A stretch of DNA of 10,754 bases from an uncultured Chlorobiota bacterium (GCA_946481475.1 CAMLOB010000087.1:1-10754), one strand, 5' to 3'. Positions 1-8,000 are shown, counted from the stretch's first letter. Notes: a model not told the origin generated them from the letters alone. Translations and numbers: made by a program.

Positions 1-61
1 TAATCCGATCGACCCGTCGTCATCCCGCTATCCGAAATACTTGTTCCAACAAATAATTTTC

Positions 62-66
62 AGGAG
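62..66 (+). promoter_or_regulatory. Ribosome binding site of the YceI gene
   Basis: AGGAG lies 7 nt before the ATG at 74. This fixes the start there rather than at the in-frame TTG at 41, which has no such site and would add 11 residues unlike the family N-terminus. Confidence 0.75.
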
Positions 67-73
67 AGTACAT

Positions 74-637
74 ATGTCAACCGGAACTACAACTTCAGCA
101 GTCTCGACCTGGCACGTCGATCCGGCACATTCGCAGGTCGGGTTCAGGGTCCGTCATCTCGGCTTCAGCAAGGTGAAGGGAAATTTTGGAGAGTATAACG
201 TGACCGTTCGGTTCGATGGAGAGCACCTCGATTCTCTGGAGACCGAGGTGACGATCCGGGCCGACTCCATCGATACGGGAAACACTGATCGCGACAACCA
301 TCTTCGGTCGGGTGATTTCTTCGATGTCGAAGTCTATCCGACTCTCGAGTTCAAAAGCACGTCGGTTACGCCGCGCAGCGGAGACAAGTTCGATATGGAA
401 GGGGAGCTGACGATGCACGGTATTACCCGGCCGGTGACGCTTCGCGGCGAGTTCCTCGGCGAAGCGAACGATCCCTGGGGCAACCGGCGCATAGCCTTCG
501 AAGCGGAGACCAGAATCAACCGGAAAGATTTCGATCTCACCTGGAATCAGGTCCTCGAGACCGGAGGTCTTCTCGTCAGCGAGGAGGTGGAGATCACCAT
601 TGAAGTGCAGGCCGTCCTTGCAGAGGGTGAGGACTGA
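74..637 (+). CDS. YceI-family lipid-binding protein (cytoplasmic form)
   Basis: This 187-aa protein belongs to the YceI family (PF04264), whose members form a lipocalin-like beta-barrel that binds polyisoprenoids or other long amphiphiles. The N-terminal signature is clear: T-W-H-V-D-P-x-H-S at residues 12-20, then the strand containing VGFRVRHLGFSKVKG. The middle 'ADSIDTGNTDRDNHLRSGDFFD' block and the 'ELTMHGITRPVTL' block, typical of the family, are also present, and the length matches a single full domain. There is no signal peptide, since the N-terminus is a short Ser/Thr-rich stretch. The protein is therefore probably cytoplasmic, unlike E. coli YceI, which is periplasmic. The start is set by a good AGGAG site. 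No terminator with a T-run follows, and no partner gene is adjacent in the same operon. The family call is firm; the ligand is unknown. Confidence 0.93.
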   Translation: MSTGTTTSAVSTWHVDPAHSQVGFRVRHLGFSKVKGNFGEYNVTVRFDGEHLDSLETEVTIRADSIDTGNTDRDNHLRSGDFFDVEVYPTLEFKSTSVTPRSGDKFDMEGELTMHGITRPVTLRGEFLGEANDPWGNRRIAFEAETRINRKDFDLTWNQVLETGGLLVSEEVEITIEVQAVLAEGED

Positions 638-993
638 TCCCGCGGCTGCTTCTGCTGTGATGCGAACAGGTATGCAGGTATGTATGTGAAGTATGTATGA
701 GTGCTCTCGACCCGGGAGTGTGAACAGGAAGGGACATCCAATGGCTTGGACGGTATTCCGGGTATAGTGACGAATCAGGGGGGATGCCGGGGAGGCTCAG
801 CGTCGTTAATACGGCGGGGGCTGATCCCGGCATCCCCCTTGACGTGAAGCATCTGTGAAATTTTCCGACACCCGTTGTTTGTCGCAACGTATATAACCCC
901 CTTTCGTAGGAACCGGGCCCGCAAAATCCCGCAACCGAGATCGGGATTCCGGAGAGTTCCGGTCGGCGGAAATAAAATCGCCAATTTGGTGTG
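638..993. other. Non-coding interval with multiple hairpins
   Basis: No convincing gene is seen in these 356 bases. Positions 670-701 hold a short run of near-repeats built on TATGTATG. A long imperfect hairpin occupies 775-842. Smaller inverted repeats lie at 873-877/885-889, 925-931/942-948, 949-953/958-962 and 965-968/979-982. An AT-rich TATATAAC box sits at 890-897, but it has no well-spaced -35 partner. The interval is probably the promoter and leader of the transporter genes that follow. Confidence 0.6.
775..842 (+). repeat. Long imperfect inverted repeat / structured RNA candidate
   Basis: Positions 779-791 and 826-838 are a perfect 13-bp inverted repeat. Three more pairs (775-777 with 840-842) extend the stem outward across one G-U wobble (778 with 839). 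Inside, 797-800 pairs with 821-824, and 801-806 pairs with 811-816 with one wobble (803 with 814), closing a 4-nt loop TAAT. Both wobbles are G-U on the plus-strand transcript and would be A-C mismatches on the opposite strand, which favours a plus-strand RNA. No T-run follows (the sequence continues TTGACGTG), so it is not a typical intrinsic terminator. I did not recognise it as a known riboswitch class. Confidence 0.55.
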
Positions 994-2262
994 ATGAAAT
1001 CCATGAAAGAACATTCAGAGCCACGGCTTGTTATTCTGACGCTCTGGTTGCTTGTCTTTGCTGCGGCCAGTCAGATTATGATTATCGCTCCGATTCTTCC
1101 CCGCATTGCCGAGGAGCTGCACGTCGACAAGTCGGCTCTTGGCCTGCTGATGACGATCTATGCAATGGCGGTGGGGGTTTTTGCACTTGTAGCCGGACCG
1201 ATCTCCGATCGCTATGGACGTCGTCGCATCCTGATGGTCGGAGCCGGGCTTCTTGCCCTTGCGTTGGGACTGCATGCGTTTGCCCACAGTTTCCCGGCCC
1301 TTCTGACAATGCGGGGGATTGCCGGTGCGGCCGGCGGCATCCTCAGCGGGGCGGCGATTTCCTATATCGGAGATTACTTTCCGGTCCATCGCCGTGGCTG
1401 GGCGAGCGGGTGGGTGATGAGTGGTATCGCCGCCGGACAGATTCTGGGGATTCCCCTGGGGAACCTCCTTGCCGACTGGCTTGGCTTCCGCGTTCCCTTC
1501 CTTGCCTTCTCCGTGGTGTCGGCCTTGTCGTTTCTGCTGATCCTTTTCAAACTTCCACAGCCCCGGGTCACGCTCAGCTCTTCGCTTTCGGTCCGGAGCG
1601 CCCTCGGCGGCTATGCCGCCCTTCTGCGTCGTCGCGAAGTCCGTGCCGCCGCCGTTGCCTTTATGGCGATGTTCATGGGGCTTTCTCTCTTCGTGACGTT
1701 TTTTCCGACCTGGCTTGAGGAATACCTCGGGTTCTCCGCCGCGATGGTATCGCTTCTCTATGTGATAGGAGGGGCGGCAAACGTGCTTGTCGGGCCGCGG
1801 GCCGGGAAGCTTTCGGACCGGATCGGCCGGACCGGAGTGATTATCGGTGCCTCGATCGGTATCGCTCTGCTGATGCCGATTACCACACTCATACAACCCT
1901 CATTTTCCTGGGTTATCTATCCGGTGTTTTTTCTTACTATGGCCTGCGTTGCTTCCCGTATGAGTCCGATGCAGGCGTTGATGACGCAATTGGCAACGGG
2001 AGAACAGCGGGGAGCACTGATGAGCCTGGTCACCTCCGTCGGGCAAATCGGCTTTGGGATGGGAAGTGCCATGGCTTCAGCCGTCTGGGGACTGGTCGGT
2101 TTCACCGGCAATGCGCTGCTCGGAATGGCAAGCGTTCTTCTGATGGCCGGCATTGTCTGGCGATATCTGCGGACCGTGGAATTGAAAATGCTGGAAGAGA
2201 AGCGAGATGAAATTGAACGGGCAAAAGAGAGCGAACAGCAAAGACCGGTGTTCCTGCGTTGA
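994..2262 (+). CDS. MFS transporter, DHA1-like, copy 1 of a tandem pair
   Basis: This 422-aa major facilitator superfamily protein (PF07690) has about twelve predicted membrane helices. The signature loop between helices 2 and 3, GPISDRYGRRRI, lies at residues 68-79, and its half-repeat GKLSDRIGRTGV lies at 271-282. The early 'LPRIAEELHVDKSALGLL' segment and the loop 'GDYFPVHRRGWASGW' resemble drug/metabolite efflux carriers of the DHA1 type; the substrate cannot be read from the sequence. A GTG at 991 and ATGs at 994 and 1003 are possible starts. I chose 994 because it gives exactly the length and N-terminus of the neighbouring paralogue. There is no good Shine-Dalgarno site. The C-terminal tail (about 395-422) is charged and cytoplasmic. 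The gene is probably co-transcribed with the next two genes, 39 bp and then 3 bp apart. MFS membership is firm; the efflux role is inferred. Confidence 0.93.
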   Translation: MKSMKEHSEPRLVILTLWLLVFAAASQIMIIAPILPRIAEELHVDKSALGLLMTIYAMAVGVFALVAGPISDRYGRRRILMVGAGLLALALGLHAFAHSFPALLTMRGIAGAAGGILSGAAISYIGDYFPVHRRGWASGWVMSGIAAGQILGIPLGNLLADWLGFRVPFLAFSVVSALSFLLILFKLPQPRVTLSSSLSVRSALGGYAALLRRREVRAAAVAFMAMFMGLSLFVTFFPTWLEEYLGFSAAMVSLLYVIGGAANVLVGPRAGKLSDRIGRTGVIIGASIGIALLMPITTLIQPSFSWVIYPVFFLTMACVASRMSPMQALMTQLATGEQRGALMSLVTSVGQIGFGMGSAMASAVWGLVGFTGNALLGMASVLLMAGIVWRYLRTVELKMLEEKRDEIERAKESEQQRPVFLR

Positions 2263-2301
2263 GGCGATACCTCACAATAATGAAGTTGCCGACTCGGTAG
2301 A

Positions 2302-3570
2302 ATGAAGTTTGCAAAAGAAGATGCGGAATCCCGGCTTGTTATTCTGACGCTCTGGCTGCTTGTCTTTGCTGCCTCCAGTCAGGTTATGATTGTGGCTCCG
2401 ATTCTTCCCCGCATCGCCGAGGAGTTGCATGTCGACAAGTCGACTCTTGGGTTGTTGGTGACGATCTATGCAATGGCGGTCGGCCTCTTCGCCCTTGTGG
2501 CCGGGCCGATCTCCGATCGTTATGGCCGTCGCCGTATTCTGCTGGCAGGGGCCGGACTTCTTGCCGTTACTCTGGGACTGCATGTCGTTGCCGACAGCTT
2601 TCCGCTTCTGCTGGCAATGCGCGGCTTTGCCGGCGTAGCAGGCGGCCTCCTCAGCGGGGCGGTCATTTCCTATGTCGGAGATTACTTTCCGGTTCATCGT
2701 CGCGGGTGGGCGAGCGGGTGGGTGATGAGCGGCATTGCCGTCGGACAGGTTCTGGGGATTCCTCTGGGAAACCTCCTGGCTGACTGGTTCAGCTTTCGTA
2801 CTCCTTTCCTTGCATTTGCATTGCTGGCTGCCCTCTCGTTCCTGTTCATGCTTTTCAAACTTCCCCAACCCCGGGTCACACTGAGCACATCTCTTTCAGT
2901 CCGGAGCGCTCTCGGCAGCTATGCCGCCCTTCTGCGTCGTCGCGAGGTTCGGTCTGCTGCCGTGGCATATATGACGATGCTCATGGGCTTCTCTCTCTTC
3001 GAGACGTTCTTCCCGACATGGCTTGAGGAATACCTCGGGTTCTCGGTAGCGATGGTGTCGCTTCTCTATATGTTGGGGGGAGTGACAAAAATCATTGCCG
3101 GTCCGCAGGCCGGAAAACTTTCAGACCGGATTGGCCGAACCGGAGTGATCATCGGTGTTGCGATCGGCATCGCTCTGCTGCTACCCCTTATCACGTTGGT
3201 GCAGCCCTCGTTCTTCTGGGTGATCTATCCGCTGTTTTGTCTTATGATGATGTGTATGGCCCCCCGGATGGTCCCCCTGGGAGCACTGTTAACCCAGTTG
3301 GTGCCCGGAGAACAGCGGGGAGCGGTGATGAGCCTGGTGACCTCGACCGCTCAGATCGGTTATGGCCTGGGGAGTGCGGTCGCATCACTTGTCTGGGGAG
3401 TGTGGGGATTTACCGGCAGTGCTCTGCTGGGTATGGTCAGTGCTCTTCTGACCGCCGGTATCGTCTGGCGATATTTGCGGAACGTGGAATTGCGGGTATT
3501 GGAAGAAGAACGGATCGAAGGCGAACAGACGAGAGAGACCGGGACTCATATATTGACGCACCATCTCTGA
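2302..3570 (+). CDS. MFS transporter, DHA1-like, copy 2 of a tandem pair
   Basis: This second 422-aa MFS carrier has the same twelve-helix plan as its upstream neighbour. The loop motif GPISDRYGRRRI is at residues 68-79 and GKLSDRIGRTGV at 271-282. It is clearly a paralogue that arose by local duplication. Notable differences are Glu234 in place of Val234 in predicted helix 7 (SLFETFFP against SLFVTFFP), changes around residues 256-265 and 311-327, and a different hydrophilic C-terminal tail. These suggest that the copies have diverged in substrate or regulation rather than being redundant. The ATG at 2302 lacks a strong Shine-Dalgarno site. Translation may be coupled to the preceding gene, whose stop lies 39 bp upstream. 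The stop codon is 3 bp before the start of the hydrolase gene. The substrate is unknown. Confidence 0.93.
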   Translation: MKFAKEDAESRLVILTLWLLVFAASSQVMIVAPILPRIAEELHVDKSTLGLLVTIYAMAVGLFALVAGPISDRYGRRRILLAGAGLLAVTLGLHVVADSFPLLLAMRGFAGVAGGLLSGAVISYVGDYFPVHRRGWASGWVMSGIAVGQVLGIPLGNLLADWFSFRTPFLAFALLAALSFLFMLFKLPQPRVTLSTSLSVRSALGSYAALLRRREVRSAAVAYMTMLMGFSLFETFFPTWLEEYLGFSVAMVSLLYMLGGVTKIIAGPQAGKLSDRIGRTGVIIGVAIGIALLLPLITLVQPSFFWVIYPLFCLMMMCMAPRMVPLGALLTQLVPGEQRGAVMSLVTSTAQIGYGLGSAVASLVWGVWGFTGSALLGMVSALLTAGIVWRYLRNVELRVLEEERIEGEQTRETGTHILTHHL

Positions 3571-3573
3571 TCT

Positions 3574-4596
3574 ATGGACTCTATCACTCAGGCGGCACTT
3601 GGTGCCGCAGTCGGCGAAGCTCTGCTTGGAAGAAAAGTCGGCAACAAGGCCCCGCTCTGGGGAGCTGTTCTGGGCACCCTGCCCGATCTTGACGCTCTGT
3701 TCAATCCGCTGCTGAGTCAGACGGAACAACTTTCGTTCCACCGCGGACCTTCTCACTCCCTTTCCTTTGCTCTTCTTGTCGCTCCGCTGATCGGTGCCGG
3801 TCTGGCTCGTTTGCATCACAAGTACCGGCTCTCGTGGAAGGAGTGGTCTCTCTTTGCCTTCCTCTGCATCTTCACCCACCCTCTGCTTGATACGCTGACG
3901 AACTACGGCACCCAGCTCTTCTGGCCCTTTACCGATTATCCGGCCGCCTGGGCTTCCATTGCGATCATCGATCCCCTCTATACGCTCCCCCTTCTCTTCG
4001 GCGTTGTCGCCGCCATGATCCTCCGCAAACCGGAACGACGCTTCCTCTGGAATCGTTGGGGACTGATTATCAGCACGAGCTATCTCCTGCTGACGATGGG
4101 GAACAAGCTCTACGTCGAGGCGGTCTTCAGAGCAGAGCTCGATCGACAGGGGATACCGTACGAACGGGTGATGACCTCTCCGACGGTGCTGAACAACATT
4201 CTCTGGACCGGATTTGCCGAAAACGACAGTGCGGTCTGGGTCGGCCTCCATTCGTTGTTTGACGGCGGGAAGGAGATCAACTTCCGGCGATTCGCCAAGG
4301 GGAATGATCTGCTTGCCGGAAGCATGAACGAACCGGCCGTCCGGAAGCTTCTCTGGTTTGCGCAGGGATATTATACCGTCAGTCAGTCGGGCGACACGGT
4401 TATCTTCCACGACATGCACGTCGGTCGGCGTGATGCCTTTATCGAGGATGAGGGACGGTTCATCTTCAGCTTCAGGCTTTTGCAGGATTCCGCCTCCGGT
4501 CGCTTTACCGAATTCCGATTGCAGGAGATGAGCTTTGATGTATCCGAAGAGACGTGGAACAGATTCTGGCGGAGGATATGGGGGGAGGTGCGATAA
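3574..4596 (+). CDS. Membrane-bound metal-dependent hydrolase, YdjM/YfhP type
   Basis: This 340-aa protein has the features of PF04307 (YdjM, called 'LexA-binding, inner membrane-associated putative hydrolase'). The N-terminus MDSITQAALGAAVGEALLG is typical. Putative metal ligands are LPDLD (residues 36-40), HRGPSH (56-61) and THPLLD (101-106). Hydrophobic segments near 62-80, 90-101, 126-150 and 163-180 indicate an inner-membrane protein. The remaining soluble C-terminal half (about 185-340) makes this the long form, as in Bacillus subtilis YfhP, rather than the short E. coli YdjM. The natural substrate of the family is not established. The ATG is 3 bp after the stop of the second transporter, so translation is probably coupled and the three genes form one operon. 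Family assignment is strong; enzymatic activity is inferred from conserved His/Asp motifs only. Confidence 0.88.
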   Translation: MDSITQAALGAAVGEALLGRKVGNKAPLWGAVLGTLPDLDALFNPLLSQTEQLSFHRGPSHSLSFALLVAPLIGAGLARLHHKYRLSWKEWSLFAFLCIFTHPLLDTLTNYGTQLFWPFTDYPAAWASIAIIDPLYTLPLLFGVVAAMILRKPERRFLWNRWGLIISTSYLLLTMGNKLYVEAVFRAELDRQGIPYERVMTSPTVLNNILWTGFAENDSAVWVGLHSLFDGGKEINFRRFAKGNDLLAGSMNEPAVRKLLWFAQGYYTVSQSGDTVIFHDMHVGRRDAFIEDEGRFIFSFRLLQDSASGRFTEFRLQEMSFDVSEETWNRFWRRIWGEVR

Positions 4597-4675
4597 TGGA
4601 GTATAGAAGAGATGATAAAGGATAGAACAGTCTGGCCGCCGTCGGACACTTGTCCGCCCGGACATTAACTACATC

Positions 4676-4681
4676 AGGAAA
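4676..4681 (+). promoter_or_regulatory. Ribosome binding site of the zinc-finger gene
   Basis: AGGAAA lies 7 nt before the ATG at 4689. It supports that start over the in-frame TTG at 4650, which lacks a ribosome site and would add 13 residues not expected for the family. Confidence 0.6.
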
Positions 4682-4688
4682 AACGAAG

Positions 4689-4988
4689 ATGTCTGTCACA
4701 GTTGAATTCCGCACAAAAGCCGACGAAACGATCTGCGACCATCTCGATCAGATCACAACCGTAACTCCCGGGACGGAGGGATGCGAGGAGTGTCTGAAAA
4801 CAGGAGACCCGTGGCTCCATCTGCGCATCTGCATGGTCTGCGGTCATGTGGGCTGCTGCGATTCCTCGATCAACAAACACGCCACGAAGCATTTCCATGC
4901 CACCGGACATCCGATCATGAAATCGTTCGAGCCGGGGGAGAAGTGGGGGTGGTGCTATGTGGAGGAAGTCTTTCTGCGTCCTGCCTGA
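4689..4988 (+). CDS. Stand-alone UBP-type zinc finger protein
   Basis: This small 99-aa protein is almost entirely one zf-UBP domain (PF02148). Visible ligand candidates are Cys16 and His18 (ICDHL), Cys32 and Cys35 (GCEEC), Cys48 and Cys51 (ICMVC), Cys56/Cys57, and the histidines His64, His68, His70 and His74 (KHATKHFHATGHP). The 'GHVGCCDSS...HATKHFHATGHP' block is the hallmark of the fold. In eukaryotes this fold, in ubiquitin proteases and HDAC6, recognises the free C-terminal Gly-Gly of ubiquitin. In bacteria it occurs as a small soluble protein with no established role. There is no signal peptide. The gene lies 92 bp after the hydrolase gene on the same strand, possibly as the last gene of that transcript, and ends 9 bp before a strong hairpin. 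The domain call is firm; the function is unknown. Confidence 0.88.
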   Translation: MSVTVEFRTKADETICDHLDQITTVTPGTEGCEECLKTGDPWLHLRICMVCGHVGCCDSSINKHATKHFHATGHPIMKSFEPGEKWGWCYVEEVFLRPA

Positions 4989-4997
4989 AAATAGATG

Positions 4998-5046
4998 GAA
5001 CCGGGATCGGGAAGAGAGACGTGAGCTCTCTTCCCGATCCCGGTTC
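4998..5046. terminator. Perfect 21-bp hairpin between convergent genes
   Basis: Arms 4998-5018 and 5026-5046 are perfectly complementary, with a 7-nt loop. The hairpin starts 9 bp after the zinc-finger stop and ends 25 bp before the stop of the convergent protease gene, so it can end both transcripts. On the plus strand no T-run follows. On the minus strand a TATTTT tract begins 5 nt after the stem. It is probably a bidirectional terminator. Confidence 0.75.
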
Positions 5047-5071
5047 TCCCGTTCAGTTGAGTGGTGTCTCG

Positions 5072-8000
5072 CTATCTGAGGATCACGATCCGTTCCACTA
5101 CCCGCTCTCCTTCCGTCTCAATTGTCAGTAAGTAGAGTCCGGAAGGGCTCCTTCCGACCCGGAAGTTCCGTTGATGTTCTCCTCGTTCTTCTGCTTGCGT
5201 CGCCAGTTCCATGATCCTGACTCCGTGTGTGTTGTAGAGAGCGATGCGGGGTGTCGCTCGGCGCGACAGTTCATAGTGGATTCGTCCCTCTCCGCGTTCG
5301 GTCAGTGATGCACTTCGAATCTGCACAAGATTGATAGCGGTACTTCTGTGGCCGGTTATGGTGCCCGACGTGGTATCGCTTGTATCGGCGGCCGGGAACT
5401 CGCGGTAGGCCATCAGTTGCGAGAAGGCGTTCGTTCCGTACGCGCCGATCTCTCCGGTCTCCGTATCGATTGCCCCCTCGATTACCACTCCCTCGAACTC
5501 CATGATCGGCATGGCCATCTGCTTCCAGTTCTTTCCCAGATCGTCCGTCTCGAACACTCCCCGTTGCGTCGCCAGGAAAAACCGGGAGGTGCCGGAGAGG
5601 GCCGTCACGCTCTGCGGTTCGGCGCCGCTGAAGGGGAGCGATGCGGCGGTCCAGCTCAGCCCCCCGTCGGTGCTGGTCGCCAGTCCGGCTGTTCCGGTCC
5701 CCTGGGCATTCCGGAAGAGAACCATCCCGTGCAGCGTGTCGGTGAAAGCGATACCGAGGGAATTGACCCCGGGGGTTGCATGCGGAGTCCAGGTCTCTCC
5801 CCGATCGCTCGAGCGCCATACCCTGCTCTGATTCGTGCCGAACCAGATATGACTCCCCTGAACCTCGAAAGCGTCGTTCCATCCGTACTCGGAAGAATTC
5901 ATCGCCGCCGGAGCCTGCGGTGCCGGAGTCCAGTTCTGTCCCCCGTCTTCCGTTACGGCGATCCCCCACTTGCCGTTCAGCGGGTCTCCGATCAGTATTC
6001 CCTCATCATCGTTCCAGAAATGAATTGCGTTGACGAAAGAGGTGATCGCAGAGATGTTGAAACTGTTCCAGCTTCCCCCGCCGTTTGTCGTGTTGTAGAT
6101 GCTTGCCGTTCCGCTTGAAGGTGTGCCGGCCATCCAGGCTCTCTGCGCGTCGAGTGCGGCGATGGTGTAGACCGGCGTCTGCAACGGACTTCCGCTGATC
6201 GTGATCTGTTGCAGTCCGGACCACTGGTTGCCGGAGACATTGCGCGAGTAAACCGGTATTTGAAGACTCTGGCTGAGAATGACGTTGGAGACGGCCCAGG
6301 CCGTGCGGGGGGTGACCGTGGCGATGCTTGCCCCGGCATACTGTACGCCCGGGTTGAGCGTCAGCGGGTCGAGCTGCTGCTTCCAGCCGGGAAGGTCAAC
6401 CGGAACGAAGAGAGTCACGTAGTCCTCATACGCTCCGTCGCTCAGCTTCAGCACAAGCTGGAGTTCTCCTTCGGAGTAGATGACATTGCTGTTCGGATCA
6501 AGCCGTACTTCTATCGACAGCGTCTGGGTCTCCATCGTGCCGATAACTCCCACTTCTACCGGGTCGGCCGTCAACTCGCCGTTCGGGTAGGCTTCAACGT
6601 TCAGGGCTTTTGTGGGAGCCAGGTAGTTCTTCAGTGTCAGTTGTGCGGTGACGCGGTCGTCCGGACCGTGCAGCGTGTCTCCCGTCTCGCCGTCAAGATC
6701 CCATGCCGTCAGGCCGACTCCCGGAAGGTTCTCCGAATCGCCGGAGGCAAGATCGCTGTTGATCTTCAGCGCACGTTCGGCGTTCAGTCTCCGGTGACGG
6801 AGCGGGCCCCCGCCGTTCAGCCGGTCACCCGTCACGCGAATCTGCATCGCCACCTGATCCGGATCCCAGTCCGGGTGTTCGGCAAAGACCAAAGCCGCCA
6901 CGCCCGCAACGATCGGCGAGGAGAAGGACGTTCCGGAAACGTTGCCGCTCACGTAGCTGTTCCCCAGATCGCTCGTCAGCGTTCCAACGCCCGGTGCCCA
7001 GATGTCGACAGTGACGCCGTAGCCGGAAAAGCCGACCGGTTGATCGCTCGAGTTTGTGGCGCCGACCGACAGGACGTGATCCAGATGAGCCGGGAAGACC
7101 GGAGTCCGGTCGTTGAATGTCCCCTCGTTTCCGCTTGCCCCCACAACCAGCGATCCTTTGGCATGGGCGTAGTCGATAATTGTCTGCAGACTCTGCACGA
7201 AGTCCGGATTGATCGAACCGCCGAAACTGCAGTTGATGACCTTCGCTCCCAGATCGGCAGCGTAACGGATCCCCTCATACCCGGCTATCACCGATCCGGT
7301 CGCCAGGGAGTCGGCCGAGCACTTCACCGGAAGAATCTTCGTGTGAAATCCCGGTCCGGCAATCCCCTTCCCGTTGTCGGTGTGGGGAGATGCGCATCCG
7401 GCCACCCAGGTGCCGTGATATCCCCGGTAGCCGGAGACGTTCACGCGGCGTGGAGCGGGATCGTTATCCGAATTCCATTGTCCCCCTTGCAGGGCGTTTA
7501 CTGTCAGCGGATTCCCCACGAAATCCCATCCGTGCCAGTCGTCCACAAAGCCGTTCCGGTCATCATCCACTCCGTTGGTCCGCTTGTCGTTTCCTCCATT
7601 GTCGGTTCCCGTCTCTCCCTGATTTGTCCAGATGTTTCCGGCCAGATCCTCATGTCCCCAATCCACTCCGGCATCGCAGACGGCGATGGCCATTGTGGAA
7701 TCCCCTCTGGTGACCTCCCATGCCTCTTCGATGTTGATCAGATTCAGTGCGTATTGCTCAGCAAAGCGGGGATCGTTCGGTCTGTAGAGAACATCGAACG
7801 TGAAGTATGGTTCGGCATATTCCAGTATTTCGGTTTTCATCAAGGCATCGATTGCCCGGTAGATGTCGGCATCTTCCGCGATCGAAAGGATGTAGAGGCG
7901 GTCAAACCCCTGGTCGGTGTCGGCTATATCCTTGTAGAGTCCGTTTCCCCGATACGGAGCCAGAGGGAACAGAGGGCGTCTGCCGGTGAAGCCGATCCGT

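Larger units (their letters stand above)
994..3570 (+). repeat. Tandem gene duplication (two MFS copies, 1308-bp offset)
   Basis: The copies 994-2262 and 2302-3570 align end to end without any length change. Start codons, the conserved TGG at 1711/3019 and stop codons are all offset by 1308 bp. Long identical DNA stretches remain, for example 1024-1047 against 2332-2355. By eye about three quarters of the residues are identical. The C-terminal tails and the segment around residues 260-330 are the most divergent. Confidence 0.93.

Noticed and set aside
670..701. A short TATGTATG-type repeat as a microsatellite or CRISPR remnant.
   Set aside because: Only a few irregular units, no spacer pattern, and nothing longer around it.
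775..842. A terminator for the YceI gene.
   Set aside because: It lies 138 bp beyond the stop and has no T-run after the stem, so it was kept only as a structured element.
839..897. A sigma-70 promoter from TTGACG (839-844) or with TATAAC (892-897).
   Set aside because: No box pairs with the other at acceptable spacing: TTGACG has only TTTCCG at 17 nt, and TATAAC has no -35 at 16-19 nt.
594..1004. A minus-strand open frame of 136 codons in the YceI-MFS interval.
   Set aside because: It crosses the 775-842 hairpin, has a Pro/Ser/His-rich product without domain features, and has no ribosome site.
1015..1896. A 293-codon minus-strand open frame inside the first MFS gene.
   Set aside because: A codon-aligned shadow that also appears in part at the same place in the duplicated copy, and a product rich in Arg/Gly/His/Lys with no domain.
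3385..4665. A 426-codon minus-strand open frame across the second MFS gene and the hydrolase gene.
   Set aside because: It is codon-aligned with the real genes and has the same compositional cause; the product is polar and without recognisable features.
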